From CAWGCA01 sp963820955 (GTDB lineage: Bacteria > Pseudomonadota > Gammaproteobacteria > Chromatiales > Chromatiaceae), in the NCBI GenBank assembly GCA_963820955.1, contig CAWGCA010000053.1, forward strand, positions 20,445 to 84,444: a stretch of 64,000 nucleotides of DNA, in the 5' to 3' direction. Below are positions 52,765 through 61,745 of this stretch, piece by piece (the first letter of the stretch is position 1; the number at the start of each line of letters is the position of its first letter). The notes beneath the pieces are model-generated. The model made no database searches, was not told the origin of the DNA, and saw nothing but the letters and a program-made list of their open reading frames with translations. A program made the translations under genes and the position numbers.

Positions 52765-53427
52765 ATGATCGCCAACACGTTCGAACAGGCCCGTTTCAAT
52801 ATGGTGCAGCAGCAGATCCGACCCTGGGAGGTGCTGGATCAGCGGGTGTTGGAGCTCATCAACCGGATCCCCCGTGATCAGTTCGTGCCCGACGAGTACC
52901 GGGGCCTGGCCTACGCCGACATCGAGATCCCCATCGGGCATGACCAACAGATGATGTTCCCGCGGGTAGAGGGCCGGATGTTGCAGGCCCTGAACATCCA
53001 GCCCGCCGACCGTATCCTCGAAATAGGCACAGGCAGTGGGTATGTCACAACCTGCCTGGCGAAGCTGGGTGGAAAGGTTATCAGCCTGGACATACATTCG
53101 GAGTTTACCGAGCGGGCACGGCCACGACTGGAGTCCCTGGGCATCGAAAACGTGGAGCTGAGGACCGCTGATGGCCTGGCAGGGAATGTCGAAGGAGGAC
53201 CGTTCGATGTGATCGCCGTAACCGGCTCCCTGCCGGAAGCCTCGGATCTGCTCAAGAGCCAACTCAGCATCGGTGGCCGCCTGTTTGTTGTTATCGGCGC
53301 AGCCCCGGCCATGGAGGCCAGCCTGATCACCCGGGTCGGGGACAGTGCCTGGCGCGTCGAAGGCCTGTTCGAGACCGAACTGCCGACCCTGGAGAACGCG
53401 CCTGAGACGGAGCAGTTCCAGTTCTGA
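52765..53427 (+). CDS. Protein-L-isoaspartate O-methyltransferase family protein
   Basis: This 220-residue class-I SAM methyltransferase has the N-terminal start of the Pcm family (NMVQQQIRPWEVLDQRVLELI, then RDQFVP and the catalytic-region AYADIEIPIGHDQQMMFP). The SAM motif ILEIGTGSGYVTTCLAKLGG follows, near residue 90. True Pcm carries a Ser/Thr-rich loop around PIG.GQTIS; here the segment is HDQQMMFPR, so the substrate may differ. It is divergent from thiC across its riboswitch. Confidence 0.85.
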   Translation: MIANTFEQARFNMVQQQIRPWEVLDQRVLELINRIPRDQFVPDEYRGLAYADIEIPIGHDQQMMFPRVEGRMLQALNIQPADRILEIGTGSGYVTTCLAKLGGKVISLDIHSEFTERARPRLESLGIENVELRTADGLAGNVEGGPFDVIAVTGSLPEASDLLKSQLSIGGRLFVVIGAAPAMEASLITRVGDSAWRVEGLFETELPTLENAPETEQFQF

Positions 53428-53440
53428 ATCCTGCCCGGCG

Positions 53441-53461
53441 GCCCCTGCTTAGCGCAGGGGC
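53441..53461. terminator. Hairpin between convergent pcm-like and pglF-like genes
   Basis: GCCCCTGC pairs with GCAGGGGC around TTAGC. It is placed 14 bases after the methyltransferase stop and 11 bases beyond the end of the leftward epimerase gene. T runs are weak in both directions, so it is only a probable bidirectional terminator. Confidence 0.45.
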
Positions 53462-53471
53462 TTCTGAAGCA

Positions 53472-55358
53472 TCAAGCCTTCACACCGGCGGAACCAGCAA
53501 CGATCGTCAACCGGGGTTTGTGTTTTTCCATCCGATTTTCCGGCACGAAGGCACGCAGTGCCTGATCGAGAAATTTCTCATCGAATACATCCACCGCCCT
53601 CTGCATCTCATCCAATCTTTGGTTGAGCGCTTCCCAATCCACCACTCGGTGTTGGGCCAGGAGTATCTTGCTATGGGGGGTAGGCTGTAACGCCTCCTGT
53701 TCGTGGAAGAGCTCTTCAAACAGCTTTTCCCCCGGCCTCAACCCGGTGAAGGTTATCGCTATATCCTCTCCCGGTATCTTTCCGGAAAGGCGAATCATCT
53801 GCTCCGCTAGATACTGAATCTTGACCGGTTCCCCCATGTCCAGCACGAAGATCTCTCCGCCACTGCTCAACACGCCCGCCTGCATGATCAACTGACAGGC
53901 CTCCGGGATGGTCATGAAAAAACGCTCCATATCCGGATGGGTGACGGTTACCGGGCCACCGGTGGCGATCTGCCTCCGAAACAGCGGTACCACGCTGCCG
54001 GCCGAGCCCAGCACATTGCCAAAACGAACAGTGACAAACCGGGTAGCCGAGCGAATGTTGAGATTCTGGCAGTAGATCTCCGCCACCCGTTTGGTGGTGC
54101 CCATAATGTTCGCCGGATTTACCGCCTTGTCGGTAGATATCTGAACAAATTCAGAGCAGCCGTGCTGACAGGCGGCATCCGCGACGATACGGGTTCCGAG
54201 CACATTGTTGCGCACCGCCTCCCTGGCCTGATTTTCCAGCATCGGCACATGCTTGTAGGCCGCCGCATGGAAAACCACCGCCGGCCGGAACCGTTGAAAC
54301 GCGGAATTGGTGGCGGTTGCATCCCGCACGTCGCCGAGCACGGCGTAGAGCAGGAGATCGGGGAAATTCCTGCGCAGTTCCAGCTCGATGGCGTACAGGT
54401 TGTACTCGCTGTTCTCGAACAGAATCAGCTTTCCCGGCTGTAATCGCGCGATCTGCCGGCAGAGTTCTGATCCGATGGAACCGCCTGCACCGGTGACTAG
54501 AATATTGCGATGAGACAAACCCTTGCGGATTGCCGTCCAGTCCAGGGTGATCGGTTCGCGCCCCAGCAGATCCTCGATGGAGACCTCCCGCAGCTGATTG
54601 ATTGCCACCTGACCGGACATCAGGTTATCGAGCTGAGGAACCGTTCGAAACGGCACACCCGCCCGCTCGCAGAGTTCGACCAGGCGTTTGCGCTCGCTGA
54701 CCCGGGCCGAAGGGACCGACAGCACGATCACCTCTATCTTCATCTTTTCCACGATTTCCGGGATGGCGTCGCAGGTACCGACGATGGGGATTCCCCGCAC
54801 GTCCTGACCGGCCCTGCGGCGGGTATCATCCACAAAAGCCACCGGTAAATAGTCATTCGAACGATCCCTCAGCAGATCACGCGCCAGTGCCTCGCCCGCC
54901 CTGCCGGCCCCAACCAGCAGTATGCGCTTGCCGCCGGAAAAGCTGACGCGGTGGTCTTTCAACCAGCGATAGACGAAGCGCGGACCGCTGAGCAGAATAA
55001 CCAGCAATATGCCATAGAGTATGGGAACAGAGCGGGGAATATCCTCCAGCCGGTAAAACACGAACAGGACGGAGAAACTGACTACCAACCCCACTGCCGT
55101 ACCCTTCAGAATCCGCAGCAGATCGGGAATGGAGGCGAAACGCCAGACCCCGCGATAGAGCCCGAATATCCAGAATACGGCCGCCTGGATGGGGATGATG
55201 AACAGAAGATAGGTGAAAACGGGCTCCAGGATCTGCTCTGGCACCTCTCTAAGATTGAAGCGCAACCAGTATGCAAGCAGCCAGGCAACGGGAATCATAA
55301 ACAGATCATGAACAACCGCGCCGATTCTACTAAGCAGGATATCCTTTATTCTATTCAT
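53472..55358 (-). CDS. Membrane UDP-N-acetylglucosamine 4,6-dehydratase, PglF/WbpM-like
   Basis: The 628-residue protein has four to five N-terminal helices (to about 130) and a first Rossmann domain (ILLVGAGRAGEA near 149). The catalytic SDR domain follows, with TGAGGSIGSELC near 288 and the Asp-Lys of STDKAVNPANIMGTTK near 410; Met replaces the usual SDR Tyr, as in WbpM/PglF. It forms UDP-4-keto-6-deoxy-GlcNAc, the first step of di-N-acetylbacillosamine or related amino-sugars. It is the last gene of the leftward glycan operon and separated from the aminotransferase gene by a 216-bp gap. Confidence 0.93.
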   Translation of the reverse strand: MNRIKDILLSRIGAVVHDLFMIPVAWLLAYWLRFNLREVPEQILEPVFTYLLFIIPIQAAVFWIFGLYRGVWRFASIPDLLRILKGTAVGLVVSFSVLFVFYRLEDIPRSVPILYGILLVILLSGPRFVYRWLKDHRVSFSGGKRILLVGAGRAGEALARDLLRDRSNDYLPVAFVDDTRRRAGQDVRGIPIVGTCDAIPEIVEKMKIEVIVLSVPSARVSERKRLVELCERAGVPFRTVPQLDNLMSGQVAINQLREVSIEDLLGREPITLDWTAIRKGLSHRNILVTGAGGSIGSELCRQIARLQPGKLILFENSEYNLYAIELELRRNFPDLLLYAVLGDVRDATATNSAFQRFRPAVVFHAAAYKHVPMLENQAREAVRNNVLGTRIVADAACQHGCSEFVQISTDKAVNPANIMGTTKRVAEIYCQNLNIRSATRFVTVRFGNVLGSAGSVVPLFRRQIATGGPVTVTHPDMERFFMTIPEACQLIMQAGVLSSGGEIFVLDMGEPVKIQYLAEQMIRLSGKIPGEDIAITFTGLRPGEKLFEELFHEQEALQPTPHSKILLAQHRVVDWEALNQRLDEMQRAVDVFDEKFLDQALRAFVPENRMEKHKPRLTIVAGSAGVKA

Positions 55359-55574
55359 AAGAGCGCCCCGTCCTTCCCCGCATTATACTCCTTATGGGAT
55401 TTTACGAGATTTCAGAGGGCAAGTGATGAGAAAATAGTAGCCAGACAGATTTCAGACACCCGCGTAGGGCAGGACTATATCTTTTCACTCATGGGCTGGA
55501 AGCGCTTGAAAAAAGGGAGCACAACCAAACAACAGATACCGATTGCAGCCGAATCGAACTTTTCCCTTCTCGGT

Positions 55575-56810
55575 CTAAACGACCGCCGCCTGAAACACCT
55601 TTAGTACCGCCTTCATGACATCGGCCATATCGGAAAGCTGCATGGTAGGGTGGACTGGAAACATCAGACTTGTTTCGCCCAGTTCCCTGGCAACCGGCAA
55701 CGGCCTTGGGATGGACATACCCTCTTTGTTAGCAAAAGCCTTTTCCAGGTAGATTTCCGAACAGGAACCGGAAAAACAGGGGACCCCTTCGGCAACGACC
55801 GTATTCATTATGCGATCACGACTCCATCCGGACTTAAGCGCTTCCGGTTTGACGAACGCGTAGAATTTGTACCAGCCATGTTCCACGCGCTCTGGCATCG
55901 CCAGTAGGCGCAAACCGGGGATTCCCTGCAACCCCTCCCTCAGAAGCGCCGCGTTACGACCACGCAGTCGGTGCCATTCCGGAAGTTTTCGGAGCTGAAG
56001 CCGACCAATTGCCGCCTGCATCTCCGTCATACGCCAATTTGTACCGAAAGATTCGTGCAACCAGCGAAAACCTGCTTCGTGCTCTACCTGATAAACCGCC
56101 CTGAAGCTCTTTCCATGATCTTTATACTCCCAGGCACGGCGCCAAACGGCCTCATCATTGGTAACCAGCATTCCACCTTCACCACCGGTAGAGATAATTT
56201 TATCCTGACAGAAGGAGAAGGCCGACACATGCCCCATGCTGCCGACAGGCTTACCATGGTAACTGGCACCGTGCGCCTGGGCGCAATCCTCGATTACAAA
56301 CAAATTGTGTTTTTCGGCGAGTTCCCTGATGGCGTCCATTTCACAGGGCAGACCGGCAAGATGCACTGCAATAACGGCTTTGGTTCTACGGGTGATATGA
56401 GGTTCGATAGTCTGAGCCGTTATGTTCTGTGACAGCGGGTCCACGTCGGCAAACACTGCCCGCGCACCCACCAAGGCAACACAACTCGCCGAAGCAATAA
56501 AAGACCTGGGCGTAACAATCACCTCGTCGCCGGGACCTATACCCAAGGCAATAAGCGCCAGTTCCAATGCTACCGTGCCGTTAGCAACGGCAACTGCATG
56601 AGAGACCATGCAGTGCTCCGCGAATTCCCGTTCGAAAGAACGCCCCTCCTCACCGGTCCAGTAATTGACCTTCCCACTGCGAAGAACAGCACCGACAATA
56701 TCTATCTCTTGGTCCGAAAAATATGGCCAGGGGGGAAAGGGGGTCTGGCGAACAGGCACACCGCCATCATTTGCCAGTTTATCATGCAAAAAATGCTTTT
56801 CGTTTTTCAT
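55575..56810 (-). CDS. DegT/DnrJ/EryC1/StrS aminotransferase, PglE-like
   Basis: This is a 411-residue PLP-dependent sugar aminotransferase. Fold landmarks are VNYWTGEEG, AVANGTVALELALIALGIGPGDEVIVTPRSFIASASC, EDCAQAHGASYHG and the PLP-lysine segment SFCQDKIISTGGEGG near residue 203. Placed between the 4,6-dehydratase and the acetyltransferase genes, it probably aminates the 4-keto sugar (PglE step). Its ATG overlaps the stop of the acetyltransferase gene by four bases. Confidence 0.92.
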   Translation of the reverse strand: MKNEKHFLHDKLANDGGVPVRQTPFPPWPYFSDQEIDIVGAVLRSGKVNYWTGEEGRSFEREFAEHCMVSHAVAVANGTVALELALIALGIGPGDEVIVTPRSFIASASCVALVGARAVFADVDPLSQNITAQTIEPHITRRTKAVIAVHLAGLPCEMDAIRELAEKHNLFVIEDCAQAHGASYHGKPVGSMGHVSAFSFCQDKIISTGGEGGMLVTNDEAVWRRAWEYKDHGKSFRAVYQVEHEAGFRWLHESFGTNWRMTEMQAAIGRLQLRKLPEWHRLRGRNAALLREGLQGIPGLRLLAMPERVEHGWYKFYAFVKPEALKSGWSRDRIMNTVVAEGVPCFSGSCSEIYLEKAFANKEGMSIPRPLPVARELGETSLMFPVHPTMQLSDMADVMKAVLKVFQAAVV

Positions 56811-57451
56811 CGATCGTTATGACAGTTTGGCAGCTTAGGCCTGGCCGGCACGCCAACCACTGTCATACCGTCCTCGACATTAGAAACAACTGCGGCTCCA
56901 GCACCCACGACGACATTTGCCCCAATACAAACCCCGTGGCGGATCGAAACCCCAATTCCAACCCAACTTGAGTGCCCTATCTCGACATTTCCACCCAGAT
57001 TCGCTCCAGGGGATATATGAACTCCATCGCTTAATCGACAATCATGATCGACGGATGCGCAGGTATTGATGATACATCCGGTGCCCAACACCACATCTGC
57101 GTTTATCATGGCGCCAGCGAACACCACACAGCCCCTACCAAGTCTGACCGAGGGACTTATCCAGGCGGCGGGGTGGATCAGCACCGGGGATTTGTATCCA
57201 GCCGCCTTAACCTGATGCAGGTATTCCAGACGAGACCGATTTTCACCCATCGCAACCAGCACATCCCATTCGTTAGGAGGGTGGTTTTTAATGCCGGTGA
57301 TATCGCCTGACACGATCCAGCTACCCAACTGCTTCAATTCGGGAAAGCGGTCGTCCAGAAAAATAATCTCTTTCCAGGAACCACTGGCTTGTGCAGTATC
57401 TGCTACTACTTTGCCATGTCCGCCCGCGCCGATGATCATCAGGCGCTTCAT
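56807..57451 (-). CDS. Sugar O/N-acetyltransferase, PglD/NeuD-like
   Basis: The 214-residue protein starts with the N-terminal nucleotide-sugar-binding fold of the NeuD/PglD family (LMIIGAGGHGKVVADTAQASG). A left-handed beta helix with hexapeptide repeats follows (GRGCVVFAGAMINADVVLGTGCIINTCASVDHDCRLSDGVHISPG). The His in SVDHDC matches the catalytic base of PglD, which acetylates the 4-amino sugar with acetyl-CoA. Overlaps of four bases on both sides place it tightly in the operon. Confidence 0.92.
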   Translation of the reverse strand: MKRLMIIGAGGHGKVVADTAQASGSWKEIIFLDDRFPELKQLGSWIVSGDITGIKNHPPNEWDVLVAMGENRSRLEYLHQVKAAGYKSPVLIHPAAWISPSVRLGRGCVVFAGAMINADVVLGTGCIINTCASVDHDCRLSDGVHISPGANLGGNVEIGHSSWVGIGVSIRHGVCIGANVVVGAGAAVVSNVEDGMTVVGVPARPKLPNCHNDR

Positions 57452-58044
57452 TTTTTCGACCCTCTAAAGCGTTCCATTGTGACGTGTCCATCCTGAGTGA
57501 TGCCTTCGGAACGACATACTGTCAATACCGTGAGCCAGAGTATTTTTAAATCCAGCGAGAATGACCTGTTGTCCACATACCAGACATCCATGGCCAGCCG
57601 CTCATCCCAGTCAACGGCGTTTCTACCATTCACCTGTGCCCAACCGGTAATACCGGGGCGCATTTCGTGTCTCCGGGCCTGTTCCGGAGAATAGAGCGGT
57701 AAATACTCCATCAGTAAGGGGCGCGGGCCGACCAGACTCATGTCGCCTATGAGTACATTCCACAGTTCTGGCAATTCATCCAGACTCGATCGGCGCAGAA
57801 AGCGTCCAAACGATGTCATACGCTGGTCGTCCGGCAACAGATTCCCTTTCTCGTCTCTGGAAATGAGCATGGTGCGGAATTTAATCAAACGAAAGGGTTT
57901 CATTTCCTTTCCGGGTCTGGTCTGAACGAAAAAAATCGGCCAACCAAGTTTAATCGCTATGGCCACCGCCACCGCAAGGCATAACGGCAAAATGCTTGCC
58001 AACATAACTGCGGAAAACGATATATCAAACAACCGCTTATACAT
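57448..58044 (-). CDS. Phosphoglycosyl transferase, PglC-like
   Basis: This is a 198-residue monotopic enzyme of the polyprenol-phosphate sugar-1-phosphate transferase family. An N-terminal re-entrant helix (residues about 3-30, RLFDISFSAVMLASILPLCLAVAVAIA) is followed by VQTRPGKEMKPFRLIKFRTM, then ELPELWNVLIGDMSLVGPRPL and GITGWAQVNGRN. It should transfer the diNAcBac-type sugar phosphate from UDP to undecaprenyl phosphate, starting the repeat unit. The size fits the minimal PglC form, not the large WcaJ form. Confidence 0.93.
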   Translation of the reverse strand: MYKRLFDISFSAVMLASILPLCLAVAVAIAIKLGWPIFFVQTRPGKEMKPFRLIKFRTMLISRDEKGNLLPDDQRMTSFGRFLRRSSLDELPELWNVLIGDMSLVGPRPLLMEYLPLYSPEQARRHEMRPGITGWAQVNGRNAVDWDERLAMDVWYVDNRSFSLDLKILWLTVLTVCRSEGITQDGHVTMERFRGSKK

Positions 58045-58046
58045 TA

Positions 58047-59286
58047 TTAGGCAAAAAGCCTCATATATCGCTCTGCTAATACAAAGTAGTCATGATGTGC
58101 GATGAGATACCGATAGCCGTTATCACCCAATCGCGCGCGCTGTTGACTCGGCATTGATGCCAGTTTTTGAATTGTTTCCGCCACCTGCTGCGGGCTATCT
58201 GGTGAGACGGAGAATCCACAATCTGCGTCCTGGACCGGATTATTACCCGCATCTATGGCAAATATCACCGGCAAACTGCAAAGCATATAGTCAAACAGCT
58301 TATTGGGACTCACGCCGTAGAAAAAGAGTGGCTTTGTCTGCAAACTGATAAACCCCGCGTCCGCGTGCCGCAAAATTATCAATATCTCACGCTTGGCGAC
58401 TGGTGGACAAAAGAAAATATTCTTCAACCCTAAATTGCAACTCATCCGTTCTAATGTCTCCTGTTGATCTCCCTTTCCAATTACAAAAACACGAACTTTT
58501 AAATCTTTCTGCGACTGTAGCAATGCTGCGGCGTTCAACAATAGCTCCAAATTATTCGGTTCTCCAATCGCCCCGGCATAACAGAGGTTAAAATACCTAT
58601 CCTCCTTCGACTGTAATATCGCGCCAAGCAGGGGAAAAGGCTCTATATCCTTTGGTTCGGGGATCTCAGAAATAGTCGCGCCATTGGGGATATATGTGAA
58701 TCGATCGGGAGGCAGTCCCCTCTTTCTCATATACGGTTCAGCAAGAGGCATTAGAGAAACCAGACAGTCCGCTCGACGATAAGCATATCGTTCGAACCAC
58801 GCGGTAAACCAAACAAAAGGATGATGAGGGCTTATACCCGTCAATTGAACAAGGCTGGCGGGCCAAAGATCCCGTACCTCCACGATCAACCGAGAACCGT
58901 AGCGACGGGCCAGGTAACCTGCAGACGGGATGGCATAGGGATGGGGAGAAGAGGCAATGATGACGCTCTGGAATCCCCGCCACACCATCTGACAACCTTC
59001 TGTCGCGCAACAGAGCAAAGGCATAAGCCAGCATATTCCTAATGCGACCAACCCCGTTTCCTCTGTAGCGAGGAGTGTCGAGAAAAAGATAGTTAACCCC
59101 CTCCGTCGTAGTCTCCCCTCGACGGGGCACTTCGTCGTCCAGCAGATGGTGATACGAGGCACTGATAATCCATACCTGATACCCCGCCCGGACCCAGTGA
59201 CGACCAAGATTAAATGGACGATGGGCTCGGCCTATGCCTGGACCGCCGGCATAATGATTCAGATACCAGACAACCCCTTTTACCAC
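58047..59286 (-). pseudogene. Glycosyltransferase (GT4, WbuB-like), frameshifted
   Basis: Two overlapping frames together make one typical protein. The 5' part (from 59286) begins MVKGVVWYLNHYAGGPGIGRAHR, the donor-site start of WbuB-type enzymes, and runs to DGVAG. The 3' part (from about 58975) resumes with FQSVIIASSPHPYAIPSAG, then the C-terminal SPNKLFDYMLCSLPVI nucleotide-sugar site. Removing one G from the GGGG run (plus-strand CCCC 58976-58979) restores a continuous frame of about 412 residues. The lesion could be real, a base-calling error or, less likely, programmed. If intact, it adds a sugar to the lipid-linked acceptor. Confidence 0.85.
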
Positions 59287-59288
59287 AT

Positions 59289-60365
59289 CTAATCCAGGAT
59301 ATTGCTGACGATCTTCTCAGCCGCCCGACCTCCACCATACAGATCCGGGTCAGACACAATCTCCCGCTCGATCATATCGTCAAACACCTTAATGATTTCG
59401 ACTGCGTTGGTACCGGAAAGACGATTAACCTTAGCCTGTATCAGTTCGACCCATTCAGTCTCCTCTCGAATAGTGACACATGGTTTTCTAAAGAAAAAAG
59501 CCTCTTTTTGCAGCCCGCCGCTGTCCGTCATAACAAGACTGGCGCGCTCGAGCAAATACAGCATCTCCAAGTAGCCAACAGGATTTACTACCTCAGCCTT
59601 GAGTTCCAATCTTTGATCCTCAAGTCTGGAGAGGGTTCTAGGATGCAGAGGAACAATCACCGGCATCCGGGTTTCGTGAATCTGAGACATCGCCTCAACA
59701 ATGCCGGCAAGACGATCAGGATCGTCGGTATTTTCCGCTCGGTGAATAGTGGCCAGAACAAATTTTTCCGACAGCAAGGAAGATTGTACGTCCGCGGGTC
59801 TCTGTGCCATTTCCGAATAAAACATTGCCGCATCCTGCATTACATCACCGGCGCGAACTATTCTCACTCCAAGTTTACGGAACCCTTCCACCTCTAAATT
59901 CTGGATAGAAGTTCTAGTAGGGCAAAACAGATAGCTGCTGATTCGATCGGTGAGCACCCGATTTATTTCCTCCGGCATGTCCATGTTGAAACTTCGCAAT
60001 CCCGCCTCGACGTGCATAATCGGAATATGCAATTTGGCTCCCGCCAGGGCTCCCGCGAGAGTCGAATTGGTATCTCCATAAACCAGAATTCGATCTGGCC
60101 TCTCATCCAGCATCACCGCTTCTAACTTTTCCAGCATTCGGCCTGTCATAGCGCCATGGCCAAGGTCTGCTACACCGAGATTGTAATCTGGCTCCGGAAT
60201 CTTCATCTGTTCAAAAAATATTTTGCTCATGCTGTGATCGTAGTGCTGCCCGGTGTGCACTATGATCTCTTCCAGATTGAGGCCAAAGCGCAGTATAGCT
60301 CTGCTCACTACGGCCGCCTTAACAAACTGAGGCCTCGCCCCTAACACTGTTAAAATTTTCATCAT
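59289..60365 (-). CDS. wecB: UDP-N-acetylglucosamine 2-epimerase, non-hydrolysing
   Basis: This is a 358-residue cytosolic epimerase converting UDP-GlcNAc to UDP-ManNAc. The family motifs are all present: VLGARPQFVKAA, HTGQHYDHSMS, YGDTNSTLAGAL, HVEAGLRSFNM, EEINRVLTD and TDSGGLQKEAFF. It supplies a precursor for the surface glycan. No ManNAc dehydrogenase (WecC) is in the window, so the downstream fate is unknown. The ATG overlaps the stop of the upstream glycosyltransferase gene by four bases. Confidence 0.95.
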   Translation of the reverse strand: MMKILTVLGARPQFVKAAVVSRAILRFGLNLEEIIVHTGQHYDHSMSKIFFEQMKIPEPDYNLGVADLGHGAMTGRMLEKLEAVMLDERPDRILVYGDTNSTLAGALAGAKLHIPIMHVEAGLRSFNMDMPEEINRVLTDRISSYLFCPTRTSIQNLEVEGFRKLGVRIVRAGDVMQDAAMFYSEMAQRPADVQSSLLSEKFVLATIHRAENTDDPDRLAGIVEAMSQIHETRMPVIVPLHPRTLSRLEDQRLELKAEVVNPVGYLEMLYLLERASLVMTDSGGLQKEAFFFRKPCVTIREETEWVELIQAKVNRLSGTNAVEIIKVFDDMIEREIVSDPDLYGGGRAAEKIVSNILD

Positions 60366-61495
60366 TCCAGGCCTTCGTAAAGACCTATTAGCTTCCTTTC
60401 TTCATACGCCCAGTTATACCCTTCAAGTACAGCTTTACGACCTGCTTTTCCCATCTGTTCCGCCTCATTTTCATTTTCAATAAGCCTATCTATCGCCGTC
60501 GCTATCTGCGAGGAGTCTTTTGGATCAACGAGTATTCCACATCCCGCCGTCTCCACAATTCGCCTCCACAACGGAAAATCCGAAGCAATCACTGGTATTC
60601 CGGCTGACATATACTCAAAAAGCTTGTTTGGCTGGGCCTCGATATGGTTGGGCACAGGATGAAACAATACCAACCCTATTCTGGATGAATCCAGCGACGC
60701 TCTGACCTGACTGCGATCAAGCCAACCGAGATAATCAACCTTACCCCAACCTTTCATTCGACGACATTCCTGCTCGAAGGCTGTACTTTCAAAACCACCC
60801 ACGAGTACGAACCGACAGCTTTCGTCCTTTACCTTCTCAAACGCTTTGATATTATCCAAAGCGCCCCTGATCCTTGAAATACCCCCAACATAAATTACAT
60901 TATTTGGTCTGGACCGATAAGGTGCCGGCTCGTCGCAAACGAGTTCGTCAAGAAGCGGATAGTTCTGTAAAAGTATCGTTTTATTTTGAGGGAATCGCTT
61001 TGCGATTTTTTCTGTAACGACGACTACTCTGTCAATATAAGTTCGTGTCGATACCCATTCCAGAATCGAAGCCATCCAGGACATAGGGTGTTTAAATAGT
61101 GAATGAATATAGTTCTTCGCCAAAATCTGTCTTGGCAGATCTTCATGGACATCGTATATAACCTTCTTTCCATGAATATGAAAAAGCAAACCTATGGGGA
61201 TTAGCTCTGGATCGTGAAAGTGAACTATTTGTGGGTTTATAATTAGCGTTTTTCCATATATATCCCAAACGGTTCGGAACATCCGAGCGAGCCTGCCTTT
61301 TCTCTTTTCAATGCCTACGATATTTACCCCATCGATCATTTCGTCTTTTTCATGGCGCACAACGTAGTAGACATTGTATCCTCTATTTGCCAGGCTTCTA
61401 CATTCTTTTAGAAATATCCTCGAATCATACGGTTTGTGAACTGAACTTACGTGCGCGATGCGAACCCCTTGTACATCCATTCTAGTTCCCATCAA
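60362..61495 (-). CDS. Glycosyltransferase family 4 protein
   Basis: This 377-residue GT-B enzyme has no signal peptide. The N-terminal domain includes VSSVHKPYDSRIFLKECRSL. The C-terminal donor-binding domain has VIYVGGISRIRGALDNIKAF and the EX7E-like AQPNKLFEYMSAGIPVIASDFPLW. Donor and acceptor cannot be inferred. It is part of the leftward glycan operon and locally AT-rich. A 250-bp gap with no visible gene separates it from asnB. Confidence 0.92.
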   Translation of the reverse strand: MMGTRMDVQGVRIAHVSSVHKPYDSRIFLKECRSLANRGYNVYYVVRHEKDEMIDGVNIVGIEKRKGRLARMFRTVWDIYGKTLIINPQIVHFHDPELIPIGLLFHIHGKKVIYDVHEDLPRQILAKNYIHSLFKHPMSWMASILEWVSTRTYIDRVVVVTEKIAKRFPQNKTILLQNYPLLDELVCDEPAPYRSRPNNVIYVGGISRIRGALDNIKAFEKVKDESCRFVLVGGFESTAFEQECRRMKGWGKVDYLGWLDRSQVRASLDSSRIGLVLFHPVPNHIEAQPNKLFEYMSAGIPVIASDFPLWRRIVETAGCGILVDPKDSSQIATAIDRLIENENEAEQMGKAGRKAVLEGYNWAYEERKLIGLYEGLE

Positions 61496-61745
61496 AGAAA
61501 AAGCTTCTTGTTGCTGCGTTGTATAAAAATAATATCGCGACTTCTCTTTAGTAGACTGCTTTGAATTTCGCGATCTGTTTGATATCGAGCATTACTAACG
61601 CTAAACTAGCCACAATTCCTAACGCTACAATCTGAATGAATCACACTCTCCAGTCTGAAAAACATTTCGAGTATCTATTTTTAATCTTCAGCAGCTCTGA
61701 TATGCGGTACTGACATAACCTGTTTCTATAAATACTGAGTCTTTG

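Noticed and set aside
58976..58979. Programmed ribosomal frameshift as explanation of the split glycosyltransferase
   Set aside because: No slippery heptamer with a downstream pseudoknot was recognised; indel or sequencing error is simpler.
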